From: Forficula auricularia
Taxonomy: Eukaryota > Arthropoda > Insecta > Dermaptera > Forficulidae
NCBI GenBank assembly: GCA_024734495.1
Contig: JALMQS010000089.1
Location: 2,615,445 to 2,679,444, forward strand
Direction of reading: 5' to 3'
DNA: 64,000 nucleotides
Shown here piece by piece: positions 44,965 to 55,879 of this stretch. Numbering within the stretch: the first letter of the stretch is position 1; every line of letters begins with the position of its first letter. Under the pieces are notes generated by a model, which saw only the letters and a list, made by a program, of their open reading frames with translations, searched no databases and was not told where the DNA came from. The position numbers and the translations under genes are program-made.

Positions 44965-45700
44965 GAAGCAACAACCCCCCTTCGAAACTACCAACCCCTG
45001 TGACACCCTTAACAGCAGGCTCGCGATTTTTTCTCTACTCAATTTTGACCGTTTTCAACTGTTATCAATTCCCTGTAACACACAATAATCCTTGATGATT
45101 TTCAATCATTCAATAGATACATCCGGAAGAGACCTGCCTCACGGACGACCCTAGTATTGAATTCACTCCTGGAGAAAAATAATATTTAAACAATAAAGTG
45201 TTTGGGGCTCGATAATGGCCTTCGTGCTGTTGCCAGTGTTTCCGTATTAATTAATAGTAGAGATGGAACTTTTCTTTGATGTGTTGCGGAAATTGATTAT
45301 TTACTTGTTGGTGAATAATAAGAAAACAGTCTTAAGTGTAGGACTTAAAACATCAATGTGTGATGGTGTTTATTGGTGAACAAAATATACATATTTTTGT
45401 TTCTGGCTGTTGCCCCTTCTTCAGCACCTAAGGAGTACAGAAATTTGTTTAGTGTGTGATTTGTTGTCTTTTTACATTATAATTTATTGTCATGGTAACA
45501 ATTTTTCAGCAAAATTCCCTTTGGCATGTTTCTAATTATGAGAAAAAGAGAGAAGAACACAAAATGACATTTAATTCTACTTTATCAGCACTCTATGTTA
45601 CACATTTTTGGCCTTTTCGAAAATAGAAATAAATAATATTTAAACATGATTTTTCTCTCTATGTTTCTGAATTCAGATAGGTACCCACGATAACTTAAAA
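44965..45700. other. Upstream flank, mostly unique, no exon found
   Basis: Includes 45400-45440, whose minus strand reads CTGAAGAAGGGGCAACAGCC then AGAAAC, a decayed hammerhead-like string. No reading frame. Confidence 0.4.
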
Positions 45701-45704
45701 ATAA

Positions 45705-45975
45705 ATAAATTGCCATCCACTTGACTTTAGCATTTACCCCGGACCCTCACTTATATTTAATATTTAATAAAATTATTTATAATCATGTAGGGGGGTTAGT
45801 TTTTGCATTTTTAGACTTCTGGAGGCCCATTAATTATGTATACGAAATTTGGTTGAGTTTGGCACAACGGTAAAAGGGCCTAAATTGAGATATTTCGAAA
45901 AAAAGAAGCAAAAAAAAACAATTTTTCATGCACGATTACAATAATTGAACATACCATGTATGGCAAAGTAAAAAT
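45705..45975 (+). repeat. R1 dispersed repeat, internally deleted
   Basis: 5' signature 'tgccatccacttgactttag', a module M fragment, then a jump to the 3' end 'catgcacgattacaataatt'. Confidence 0.7.
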
Positions 45976-46206
45976 CATAAAAAGGTCTTTCTTGTGCTAA
46001 AATATTTGTATTTACAATGCGGGAAAATCATTATGTATCATGTTTTCTTACACCCTTTATATTAGCTTCACCTGTATGTATGTATGTATGTATGTATTTA
46101 TCTATGAATGTACTAGTATCATTGTGACTTTTGTTCTGTTAAATTCCGCAAACATTTCTCTATAAAAATAATTTTTTACCTACTCAATTTAAATGAAATT
46201 ATATTA

Positions 46207-46441
46207 GATGATGGAGGAAGGATACCAATCGATTTGATTGGGGAATAATGGAATTTAAATAATTATCGGAAAAGAGGTTTTTTTATCTAATTAGATTTTT
46301 CCTCTTACTAAAAACAAGGACTAAAGATGATCAAGGACACTCGATGGTGGAGAAGTTATCTCCGGAATCGAAGCAAAAGATACAATGTATACATTAATTA
46401 ATGTAAAATAATTGGTTTAATAAAATTTATAAAAAAAAAAT
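46207..46441 (+). mobile_element. S1 poly-A SINE, first of a second double insertion
   Basis: Preceded by AAATGAAATTATATTA (46191-46206); same body and 3' end as the copies at 38.1 kb. Confidence 0.8.
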
Positions 46442-46459
46442 TTATATGAAATTATATTA

Positions 46460-46655
46460 AGGGACGATCGGGAGGATAATGGAATTGGAATAATTATCGG
46501 AAAAGAGGTTTTTTTCTTAAATTAGTTTTTTCCTCTTATTAAGAACAAGGACCAAAAAGATGATCAAGGACACTCGATGGTGGAGAAGTAATCTCCGGAG
46601 TCAAAGCTAAAATACAATATATACATTAATTCATGTAAAATAATTGGTTTAATAA
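46460..46655 (+). mobile_element. S1 poly-A SINE, second of the double insertion
   Basis: Begins after a second ATATGAAATTATATTA (46444-46459) and is followed by ATTTATGAAATTATATTT (46656-46673). 5'-truncated and more diverged than its neighbour. Confidence 0.75.
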
Positions 46656-46679
46656 ATTTATGAAATTATATTTATAAAT

Positions 46680-47105
46680 AAGACTAAAAAGTAAAAAAAT
46701 AAATTGTATTTAAAAAAAGTAAAAAAAAAACGCTTCTAAAAAGTACAAAATAATGTAATTTTTTTTTTTTACTTAGGTAAAGTGGTGTATGTTTTAGGTG
46801 AAACCTGATATTAATTAATAAAGTAAAGGGTGTGTAGTTTCACATCGAATGAAATAAAACTCAAAGAGGTTTATACAAGCTCTCTACATATACAAACTTA
46901 TACAACCTCTTTGAGTTTTATTTCATTCACTATGAAACTACACACCCTTTACTTTATTAATTAATAATCTAATACTTAATCAAAAAGTGTGAAACACTTT
47001 GTCGAAATTAATTATAAGTACATGTTTCTGCGTCCCACACTTTTTGATTATTACATTATTTTGTACTTTTTAGTAGTGTTTTTTACTTTTTTTTTTAATA
47101 TAATT
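46680..47105. repeat. Nested palindromes
   Basis: Outer arms share CTAAAAAGTACAAAATAATG. Inside are two hairpins: 46813-46968 (arms of about 65 bp with AGGGTGTGTAGTTTCA and CAAAGAGG) and 46977-47050 (TAATCAAAAAGTGTG). This looks like a foldback element that itself received smaller hairpin elements. Confidence 0.7.
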
Positions 47106-47284
47106 TATTTATCTATGTTTTTTGAATTTTATTGTATTACTCACTCATTTTATATAGCCAAGAATTAAAAGTTACGAAACTTAGTTCTGTCAAAATATGT
47201 TTGTATTTCCTATATGGAAAAGAAATAAGATTTTGGGCCCTTTAGCTTTAGGACATACTGATTAAAAATGCAGAAATCCTATTT

Positions 47285-47395
47285 TTACTTTACCATACAG
47301 GGTATGGTCAAGTATTGTAATCGTGCATGAAAAAAGTGGTTTTTTTTCCTTTTTTTTCAAAATATCTAAAAAACGACTGAAACTATTTCAATTAA
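47285..47395 (-). repeat. R1 dispersed repeat, 3' fragment
   Basis: Starts ACTTTACCATACAGGGTATG and stops where the 119-bp array element begins. Confidence 0.7.
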
Positions 47396-47399
47396 AATA

Positions 47400-48830
47400 A
47401 ACTGCAACGGATCGTTGCTAAACTTTATCCAAATTCATTTGAAATATTATATGTTTGTTCCTTTATTATTAATCAGATATCACTTGCAATTTGTAGTTCA
47501 TATTGACATTAATTCAAAAATAATTCTCATTTAATAGTCGAGGAATAACCATTCCACATTGGATTTTTGACATTTCGGTTATTATTGTAACCATTGCTGA
47601 AGACATGGAGGAATCGACTTAAAATCAAAAATAGCCATCGATTCTCATCTAATACTTGAGGAATAACAATTCTACATTAGGTTTTTGACGTTTAGATTAT
47701 TATTGGTAACCATTGCTGAAGACATGGAAGAATCGACTTAAAATCAAAAATAACGATCGATTCTTATCTAATACTAGAGGAATAACCTTATTGCATTCCA
47801 TTTTTGATGTTTTGACTATTAATGGCAACCTCTACTGAAAACGTGGAAGAATAGACTTAAAATCAAAAAGACTAAATTCTTTTTGGTAAACAACTCAAGT
47901 TTGAGTTTTGGTAAACAACTCAAGTTTGAGTTGTTTGCCATAAAAGAATTTAGTCTTTTAGATTTTAAGTCTATTCTTCCACGTTTTCAGTAGAGGTTGC
48001 CATTAATAGTCAAAACATCAAAAATGGAATGCAATAAGGTTATTCCTCTAGTATTAGATAAGAATCGATCGTTATTTTTGATTTTAAGTCGATTCCTCCT
48101 TGTCTTCAGCAATGGTTACCAATAATAATCGAAACGTCAAAAACCTAATGTAGAATTGTTATTCCTCAAGTATTAGATGAGAATCGATGGCTATTTTTGA
48201 TTTTAAGTCGATTCCTCCATGACTTCAGCAATGGTTACCAATAAAAACCGAAACGTCAAAAATCCAATATAGAATGGTTATTCCTCAAGTACTAGATGAG
48301 AATCAATCGCTATTTTTGGTTTAAAGTCGATACCTCTATGTCTTCAGCAATGGTTACCAATAAAAACCGAAACGTCAAAAATCCAATATAGAATTGTTAT
48401 TCCTCAAGTATTTGATGAGAATCAATCTCTATTTTTGGTTTAAAGTCGATTCCTCTATGTCTTCAGAAATGGTCACCAATAAAAACCGAAACGTCAAAAA
48501 TCCAATATAGAATGGTTATTCCTCAAGTACTAGATGAGAATCAATCGCTATTTTTGGTTTAAAGTCAATTCCTCTATGTCTTCAGCAATGGTTACCAATA
48601 AAAACCGAAACGTCAAAAATCCAATATAGAATGGTTATTCCTCAAGTACTAGATGAGAATCAATCGCTATTTTTGGTTTAAAGTCGATTCCTCTATGTCT
48701 TCAGCAATGGTCACCAATAAAAACCGAAACGTCAAAAATCCAATATAGAATGGTTATTCCTCAAGTATTTGATGAGAATCAATCGCTATTTTTGGTTTAA
48801 AGTCGATTCCTCTATGTCTTCTGCAAAGGT
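47400..48830. repeat. 119-bp repeat array, head-to-head
   Basis: Left half (about 47470-47870) holds reverse units with the landmark at 47611, 47730 and 47849; right half holds forward units at 47969, 48088, 48207, 48326, 48445, 48564, 48683 and 48802. All spacings are 119 bp. The halves meet at a palindromic linker around 47880-47955 with repeated AACTCAAGTTTGAG. Right-hand units are more alike than left-hand ones, so the right array amplified more recently. The outer left edge matches the right flank of the 7.3 kb array. Confidence 0.9.
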
Positions 48831-48839
48831 AAGGGATAA

Positions 48840-49550
48840 GAAAACAACGCAGTTGCTATGGTTACTTATAAAATTTCCTCCCAAATTTTTAGCATTTCAC
48901 AGAGAGAAGCCTATCCATTCTTATTTAAGCACGGCTAAATGAGCTATATTAAAAGGTTCAAATGAATAAATTCTAAAGAATTTAAAAAATTAAAAAAGTA
49001 CTCTCTTACTCTAGAGTAAAGTACTTTAAAATATAATTTTACTAAAAACTTTATTTATCCTTTTTTGTGGTCCCCAAGGTACTTAATTAGGATATTAAAT
49101 TTCATCAAAATTGGTTAAGTCATTTTCAAGATATTTAGAAAAAACTAAAAAAGTACTGAAATAAAGTACTAATGTTTGTGGGTCGATATGTACCAAAAAC
49201 TAATCAGCGCTTCATTTTGTTAAAAGAATGCTAGGTTTTCAATTTCATTTCAATCGGTGCAACGGTGTGGAAAAAATCGTGGGCCAAAAAAACGATAACA
49301 TACATACATCCATCCATCCATACATACATACATACATACATCCATCCGCACGCACTAAATGAAAAAATCGCACTTTTTGGCCTCTCGACGAGACCCCATG
49401 TAATTTTTGGCAAAACCGTCACGTGCTAAAATTCAACCTAATTGAATACTACAATTTGTGACTTTAATTGAGTCCATGGGTTCCGTAGTCTTTACCTGAG
49501 GACCCTTTGAAGCCACGCTTGCCCCGAGAGCGATTACAATACTTTACCCA
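48840..49550. other. AT-rich DNA with (TACA)n microsatellite
   Basis: 49297-49348 is a (TACA/TCCA)n run. Other sequence is not repeated in the window, with no exon. Confidence 0.5.
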
Positions 49551-49554
49551 TGCT

Positions 49555-49682
49555 TTGCATTGGATAAAGTAAAAATTGAGCGAAACCATGGCATTTTTTT
49601 TTCTACAAAAAAGTTCTAATAAGTGAACATCGAAAAAATTATATTTTTCGAGATAATAATTGTTTTGTCAAAATGTCTGTTT

Positions 49683-49720
<38 letters not shown>

Positions 49721-50160
49721 CTGTGCGTTACCAATTTTGTGTACGAGCTAGCTCAAAAACTAGTGTGAATATTGAGATTAAGAGCTGATTAGATTTTGGT
49801 GCATATCGACCCAAAATTAAGCGGGGTCGAGGGGGTTAAAAATTAAAAATCTAGGTCGTTTGAGCAAACTCAACCAAATTTTGTATACATAATCAGTGGG
49901 CCCCCAGAAGTCTAAAAATGCAAAAACTAACCGCCCGAAATGGGGGGGGGGTCAAAAAATGAAAATCTTTGCCATTTACCAAACTCAACCAAATTTTGTA
50001 TACATAATCAGTGGGTCCCAGGAGTTTAAAAATGCAAAAACTCTCTCCCCTACATGATTATAAATAATTTTATTAAATATTAAATACCATATAAGTGAGA
50101 GGCCAGGTTGTATGGTAAAGTCACGTGGATGGCCACATCAGAACACGTCAGCTTATTTTG
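49555..50160 (-). repeat. R1 dispersed repeat, near full length, with (TTAG)n
   Basis: Runs from 'ggataaagtaaaaattgag' to 'gatggccacatcagaacacg'. A (GTTA)n run of about ten units at 49684-49720 has expanded from the ACTAACTAACAG segment of the element. Confidence 0.8.
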
Positions 50161-50217
50161 AATGATTTTATTGAAAGTTTAAGGCGTTGTTAGGATAAAA
50201 TCCGGCGTTCTCGTCTC

Positions 50218-50400
50218 GCAGAAATGCTGGCCAATCATATTAATACTAGACTACGCGATAGGCGCCCTCTTGGGTCTGCTGCACTCAGACACCAACTCAC
50301 TAGCCCTGCCTAGTGAAGACCCTACCCTTGAAATCCAAGCCCTAGTGTTAGATTACTCGGTACGCCAGGAAGATAGGATTCGTTGCCTCCCTGTCCTCAG
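50218..50400. other. GC-richer unique island, no gene assigned
   Basis: Contains GATAGGCGCCCTCTTGGGTC and CCCTAGTGTTAGATTACTCG. Frames are interrupted in all phases and no splice-flanked segment was found. Possibly a fragment of an unrecognised mobile element. Confidence 0.35.
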
Positions 50401-50599
50401 CATATTATGAAAGTATAGTAAAGTTATCACTTTTTCATCAACTTTTAATCTTTCACTATAAAAGTAAAAATTAACTCGAGAATTGCTCAAACTAAAATTT
50501 GAGTTTAATTCAAATAAAAAATTGGACGATAATAGAAGATTTTCCTCCAGAGACGGGCTGGTAGATTCATGACTGAGGATTTAATCGATAAATACAAAG

Positions 50600-51445
50600 A
50601 ATATTTTCAATAAAAGAGTATTTATTGGAGGTTTTTCTCATTATAAATTAAGAAACTGATGTTTCGAAGGATTCCCCTCCTTTATCAGGGTTCAAAGTGT
50701 CAATGAAGTAAGCATTTAATATTTAGCCTTTCTGTCTCTTTTAAGCAATAAAGAAGGATAAATAACGGGTGGGGAGCACCAAGATCTCCACATTTTGAAG
50801 AGGTATAAAACATGAAAAATTTAACTAGAAAAAACTGAATATATTTTTGAAAATAACATAAACTAATTTTTTTTTATGTGTTTTAAACTTATATCAGACG
50901 GAGGAGGGAGGGAGCCAATAAAAATTCTAATCCTTCGACCAAACTCAATCATTTCGATACATATTCTGTGGGCGCAGAAAGCTAGAAATGCAAAAACTAT
51001 AACCACCCAAAGTTTGAGCTTGGTCGAAAAGGCTATAATTTTCAGTTTTGATCCTCCCCCCATTTTGCGTGGTTAGTTTTTGCATTTCTATCCTCTTGGG
51101 GTCCACAGAATATGTATATATAATTTGGTTGAGTTTGGTCGAAAGGGCTAGAATTTTCATTTATGACCCCCCCCCTTTTTTTGTCTAGTATAATGCTTAA
51201 AACAGATTAAAAAAAATATTTTATGTTCTTTTCAAAAATTTATTCAGTTTTTTTCTAGTTAAATTTTTTCACTTTTTTTTTTTTTTACCTCTTCAAAATG
51301 TGGAGATCTTATGCTCCACACTTTATAACATGCTATCTTCATTGACCTTTTAAACTCTGATGAAGGAAGTTCCTTCGAAACGTCGGTTTCTTAAGCTTTA
51401 AAGAAAAAACCTCCAATAAATACTCTTTGTATTTATTCCTAGACT
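50600..51445. mobile_element. Foldback capped by inverted hammerhead-like ends, family c
   Basis: Left end (minus): CTGATAA, AAGGA..TCCTT helix II, GAAACATC at 50652-50695. Right end (plus): canonical motif at 51352-51389. Outer sequences AATAAATACTCTTT and ACCTCCAATAAATACTC are inverted copies. The interior (50770-51320) is an R4-type foldback. Confidence 0.65.
51352..51389 (+). ncRNA. Best hammerhead ribozyme candidate in the window
   Basis: AAACT, CTGATGA, AGGAA-GT-TCCTT-C, GAAAC, GTC, GGTTT. Helix I pairs AAACT with GGTTT (five pairs, one G-U). Helix II is a near-perfect palindrome. The catalytic core (C3, G5, A6, G8, A9, G12, A13, A14) and a GUC cleavage triplet are all present. Helix III is only AC/GT, as in minimal type I hammerheads that work as dimers. 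Predicted cleavage after position 51384. Confidence 0.65.
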
Positions 51446-51454
51446 GCCTTCCAT

Positions 51455-51865
51455 TAAATCCTCAGTTATTGGATGATAAATTGAAAATTTTACAGATGTT
51501 TATGCGAAAGAGGAGTCAACCACTGTTCTGAATCTGTATTCAGCTTAATCCGGGAAAATATGTTAGGAAATAAAAGACTGTTGACAGAACTAGCCCCGAG
51601 CGTGTCAATAAGCTCGTTTCTAAGATGGGATTGGTTTAGAGTTCAGGGCAAAATTAAAAATAGAACTGGATCAGATCTCTTGTTTATTTAGCTTATTGGT
51701 TAATCCAGATCAGATATATACCTACCTGCAATAACTTAAATAGAACAAAATTTTAGGAAAAAGTTCGTTCTAGACGTAAATGTTTGTATCACAACCGCAT
51801 TGATTTCTTTATTAATCAATAACTCTGTTAGTCTTCTCGGTAAAACAAAATATTTTCAATTAACT
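51455..51865. other. AT-rich DNA, nothing recognised
   Basis: No reading frame or boundary supported. Confidence 0.45.
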
Positions 51866-51869
51866 GTAT

Positions 51870-52110
51870 ATTTCTAATGAAGGTTCCTGAAAAAGTTCGG
51901 TTATAATTTTCTCATGGGTTGAAATACCTGAAGGAATATAGGTAATATAAATTTGTTTTGTTGAGTAACCAGCTTACTATTACAACAAAATCATATTAAC
52001 TATATCCAATCGGGCATTTCAAACCATGACAAATAACAAATAACTACAATATTTATAATTAAAAAGAACTGATCATGGAAGCTAAACATTCAAAAATTTA
52101 GTCTGTTTCT
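51870..52110 (+). repeat. Family b element, decayed hammerhead
   Basis: Right end reads AACTGATCATGGAAGCTAAA then CATTCAAAAATTTAGTCTG, a degraded version of the motif at 37921. Interior strings TTTTCTCATGGG and TATCCAATCGGGCAT tie it to the 37.7 and 19.3 kb copies. Confidence 0.55.
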
Positions 52111-52112
52111 AA

Positions 52113-52786
52113 ACCTTTTTAACCGACTTCAAAAAAAGGAGGAGGTTCTCTATTCGACCGAATTTTTTTTTTGTGCCTATGTTACGTCATATCTCCGCCA
52201 ATTGTGAACCGATTTTGAAAAAAAAAATTGCGTTGGGTTCAGTCTAGCTTCCGATTGGTCCCATTTTTTTCATTGGTATTAGACCTTTTTTGTTAGGTTT
52301 GTTCAGGCCTAACTTCTTTGTTTATGAACCGATTTCGATGATTCTTTTTTATTGGAAAGGGGGTATCTTAGGGATGGTGCCATATTAATTTGGTCAAGTT
52401 CTGATGATATGATCACTATTGAATAACATCATTAAAAAGAGAAAAATAAAAATAATTTTTAAGAAAAAAATAAAAACCGACTTCAAAAAAATTAAATGCA
52501 ACAAATAAAAATACACTAAAAAGCGTATAAAATAATTATTATCTTATTTAGTTATAACTAAACGACGAAATATTAACATGAAATTACTTTTTGAAGTCGG
52601 TGCCAAACAAACTATATCTATAAGCGAGCGTACCCGCCAAACGTACTAAGTAAGATCCGTCGAATGCGATTCATAAAAGGTATATGTTTGGCACCGACTT
52701 CAAAAAGTAATTCATGTTAATATTTCGTCGTTTAGTTGTAACTAAATAAGATAATAATTATTTTTATACCTTTGGTGTATTTAGAG
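52113..52786 (-). mobile_element. 'GAAGTCGG' inverted-repeat element, copy 2
   Basis: Reverse copy of 21998-22712, beginning TTTTTAACCGACTTCAAAAA and ending in the AACGACGAAATATTA palindrome. Contains GCACCGACTTCAAAAAGTAA. No protein encoded. Confidence 0.75.
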
Positions 52787-53072
52787 TTATAATGCAAACT
52801 GTTTCAAACAGGTTGTCGCCAACATTTTTGTCACCGATTTGTGTTCAGTACATAATTAAATATCTTGATGATTAATATAATGAATAATTACACAATTTTT
52901 AATAATATACAATAATCAACATTATATATATTTGATTATTGTATATTATTAAAGAATTGTGTAATTATTCATTATATTAATCAAATCAAAGAAATATTTA
53001 ATTATAAATAAACAGTTGCAAATCGGTGCCAAAAATGTTGGCGACAACCTGTTTGGAACGGTTGCATTATAA
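52787..53072. repeat. 286-bp palindromic MITE
   Basis: TTATAATGCAAACTGTTTCA (left) and its near reverse complement (right) with shared ACAGGTTGTCGCCAACATTT. The centre is (TA)-rich. Outer TTATAA may include a TA target duplication. Confidence 0.75.
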
Positions 53073-53079
53073 TCTTTGC

Positions 53080-54285
53080 GACTATAATTTAACGATAATA
53101 CAACAGTTGCAAAACGGAAAAAACGAGACATAACTACCGTTTAGAAACCGTAATTCAACCTAATTAAAACTATATAATGACTATAATTCAACCAATCAAA
53201 AAAGTTGCATTTCGGTTTTATTTTGGTCTCTGTGCTTTACGGGTTTTTATAAACACGTTCATTGAAAGAGAATCAATAATATACCAAATTACGCAAACTA
53301 TTATACTTGATTTACATGGATCAATGCTTCTGGGCCATTTTACCATCTTTAATACGCCTGTATAAATTATTATTAATAATATATTACCAATCTTTCAATA
53401 TAAATATATATTTTTCCCGAATACTTATATTATCTTTAATCTCTAATCTGTGTCTATAGGTGGGCTGTTCATTCAAAAGAAATCGAGAAAGTGTGTGTGT
53501 GTGTGAGTGATGGTTGTCCTGAGGTTCAGTATTGAACGTGCGGGGCGGGGGTGGTTTAGATGAATAGGCTTTTGAGTTGTAAATAAAAGCTTTTCATTTT
53601 TCGGCACGCATATAGATATATACCTAAGAAAACGAGTGAAAGGTTTTGAGGGGTGAATTTCGGGGTGAAGGGTGAGGGTGCGGGGGTGCAGTAACCTCAG
53701 TCGGGTCGAGGGGGGGTTGCCTGAAGAAGGTCACTCGGTCAATTGACTTTTTAATTCAATATTTAATCCTTCATTTGCCTTGCAACTTCGTGTGCTGGTC
53801 ATCGTTGTATTTTTGTATTTTTAATTGAATATTCGATTCTTTTTTTTTTAAAGCGAACCTGCAATGACCTTGGCATGTTCAAAGCACCCGCTTTTGAAAG
53901 GTGGGCAATATTTAAAAAAAAACTTGGCACGTGTAAGTAATTATTCATCAATTACTTATTACAATGGTTTTCAGCTTTATTTTAACCCTTCTAAACATCT
54001 TACATATATTTTAGGAACTCATATTAGCTAATTTATATTATCTATACTTACAACTTAATTACACTGCTCGACAAAAATTAAACAAAAAGTTTGTTCTCGT
54101 AAACCTAACAATGGATTCCAGTAGAGTTTTATACGCTGATTATCAAGTCTCATGAGTTATTAGTTGTGTCAAATTTTTAATCCGATTGAAATAAAGGAAG
54201 CGGTTGTAAATTAGGAGTGTCGTAAAATAAATAATTTAATCTTTTATATCTCGTCTTTGGTAAGTCGCAGAGCCTTAAGCTATCT
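53080..54285. other. Partly unique, G-rich stretch, no exon found
   Basis: 53455-53760 is GC-richer, with a (GT)n run at 53492-53505, GGGGCGGGGGTGG and AGGGTGCGGGGGTGC. Unique in this window. It could be regulatory. No splice-flanked frame. Confidence 0.4.
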
Positions 54286-54289
54286 AGAG

Positions 54290-54827
54290 CAGTGGTTCCC
54301 AACCTTTTGTGGCCCTTTCTGGAGGTTGACTAACACCTATCGCCCCCTTTTCATTTTCATTCTATGCCTAATTTTAATTTGAAGTAAAGTGAAAATAATA
54401 AAGCGCAAACTCGAAATTTAGAAAAACCCCAATCAATGAATTTATTATTGACACCTGGTGTTTCCTTCACTTAAAAAGCCTTCCGAAAGGACTTAATATC
54501 TTAACCCAAAATATGAAAACATAAATTAAATTTATTGAGGTTCAAAAAGTGGGAATTGTAAAGTCCCATCATCCTATTGTCAAATAAGGCATGTTTTATT
54601 CTGTTATTTGTCCATGTTCAATAAATAATTATAATTAATTATCTGTGATTTTAATAAAATTTCAACACTTAATAAAATTAATTAAAAAAATAAAATAAAA
54701 GCTTTAACAGCTACATTTCTAATAAATATAAATATTTATTTGTATAAAATTAGTGAATTTCACACGGAACCCCTAAGTTTTTTGGCCGAACCCTAGTATT
54801 CCACGGAAAATCATTTGAGAACCACTA
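54290..54827. mobile_element. hAT-type element (CAGTGGTTCCCAAC)
   Basis: Left CAGTGGTTCCCAACC, right TTTGAGAACCACTA, the classic hAT terminus. Flanking 8-mers (ATCTAGAG, ATTTAACT) agree poorly, so it is old. A solo end like the family d repeats (without the ribozyme-like core) lies inside at about 54590-54670. Confidence 0.7.
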
Positions 54828-54829
54828 AT

Positions 54830-55220
54830 TTAACTTCGCCTTTCTTTGTCGAAAGGACTGATTGTTTTCCGTCTAGTCGTGTTACTTGCATCCCAAAGTA
54901 GGTCCTTTTAAAATTAAATATTTTATTGAGTTTTTAGGATTCCATCCCGTTTTATTATAAAAGAAGAACCCGCTTATAACGAGCGAACGATGTTTGCTCG
55001 TTATAACCAAGTGCTTGCAAAAAACGGGTTCGTTTTTAACTTAACATTTTACCAACCAAGTGTTTCTAATTTCCTAGTTAAATCAGGGCTCGTTATAAGC
55101 GAGTTCGACTGTAATATGACCCCTTTTTTCGACTTAAAGAACAAAGCCTATTTAGTCAGCTGCTTATATGATAATTTTTCTTTTTATTTATGTGTATATG
55201 TGTGAGTATACGGGTGTGTG
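54830..55220. other. AT-rich DNA, nothing recognised
   Basis: Contains an inverted-orientation pair of 'aaccngcttataacgag' (54968) and 'gctcgttataagcgag' (55088), also seen near 26565. No gene. Confidence 0.4.
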
Positions 55221-55224
55221 TAAT

Positions 55225-55330
55225 TTGGTGTAGGGGTCAGATTATTATAGCCGGCCATATGTGTGCAGCGAGCCGAGTGTGAACCGGGTCTTCTGGTCAG
55301 TAGATTAGCAAGAATACTACCTATTAGCGT
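55225..55330 (-). mobile_element. tRNA-derived SINE, decayed
   Basis: Minus strand has box B-like GGTTCACACTC and a CCGGCTAT segment shared with 41130-41150. Box A is decayed. Confidence 0.45.
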
Positions 55331-55339
55331 CGATAGAAT

Positions 55340-55510
55340 TTAAGTCATATACCTATACCTATATATTCATTTTTCCGTGAAATCAAAAATCATATTAAAA
55401 TTTTAATCCGATTAATAAATATTTTATGGAAGATCTATCTTTTTGCGATCAAAAATAAAAAATAATTCAAATTTAGGGAACGAAGAAAAGATCATTTTTA
55501 TTACAGACAA
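55340..55510. other. AT-rich DNA
   Basis: Background between the SINE remnant and the tRNA-like sequence. Nothing supported. Confidence 0.5.
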
Positions 55511-55512
55511 AA

Positions 55513-55607
55513 GGATCAGCCGGGGCTCGAACCCGGGATCTTTGCATATGTACTGCAATGCTTTGTCATAAGAGGTTTACCTCCTATATCCACTAAGCTA
55601 CTGATCC
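55513..55607 (-). other. tRNA-like sequence with a hairpin in the D region
   Basis: Acceptor arms GGATCAG / CTGATCC pair perfectly; T arm CCGGG-TTCGAGC-CCCGG is perfect; an anticodon-like arm TTGCA-GTACATA-TGCAA has U33 and would give anticodon ACA. But 42 nt separate acceptor and anticodon arms, including AGGAGG TAAA CCTCTT, a hairpin where the D arm should be. At 95 nt this is unlikely to be a working tRNA; it may be a tRNA gene with an insertion or a SINE head. No terminal poly-T tract was found. Confidence 0.55.
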
Positions 55608-55879
55608 CCGAACCCAAACTAATACCTTTTGTCTATATGAATTATGGAATTTCTTTTCAAAAATAATATTTCTCGTAATTTGTGAGGTATACATATAAAT
55701 GTAAAGATGTCGTTAAGAATAAATAATAAGGATATTTTTTTTAAATTTAATTCTCATTGAAATGACGCTGCGAGATAGTCTTAAATATGTAGGTAGATCA
55801 TTTTCAGATGATTATTGTATCTACTTAAATTAAAATTCCGATTTTTTTTAATTAGTTAATTCTTTCATTATGAATGTCA

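Noticed and set aside
44846..45088. 80-codon plus-strand frame in the CpG-rich block
   Set aside because: It overlaps the promoter/5'UTR of the minus-strand gene and looks like a GC-driven frame without splice or domain support.
45400..45440. Hammerhead core on the minus strand (CTGAAGA..AGAAAC)
   Set aside because: No cleavage triplet, no helix III and the base before GAAA is not C; at best a decayed relic.
47400..48830. CRISPR-like regular array
   Set aside because: The 119-bp units are contiguous tandem repeats without unique spacers, in a eukaryotic context.
49684..49720. (TTAG)n run as a telomere-like repeat
   Set aside because: The unit is four bases, not the insect telomere TTAGG, and it clearly arose from an ACTAACTAACAG segment present in other R1 copies.
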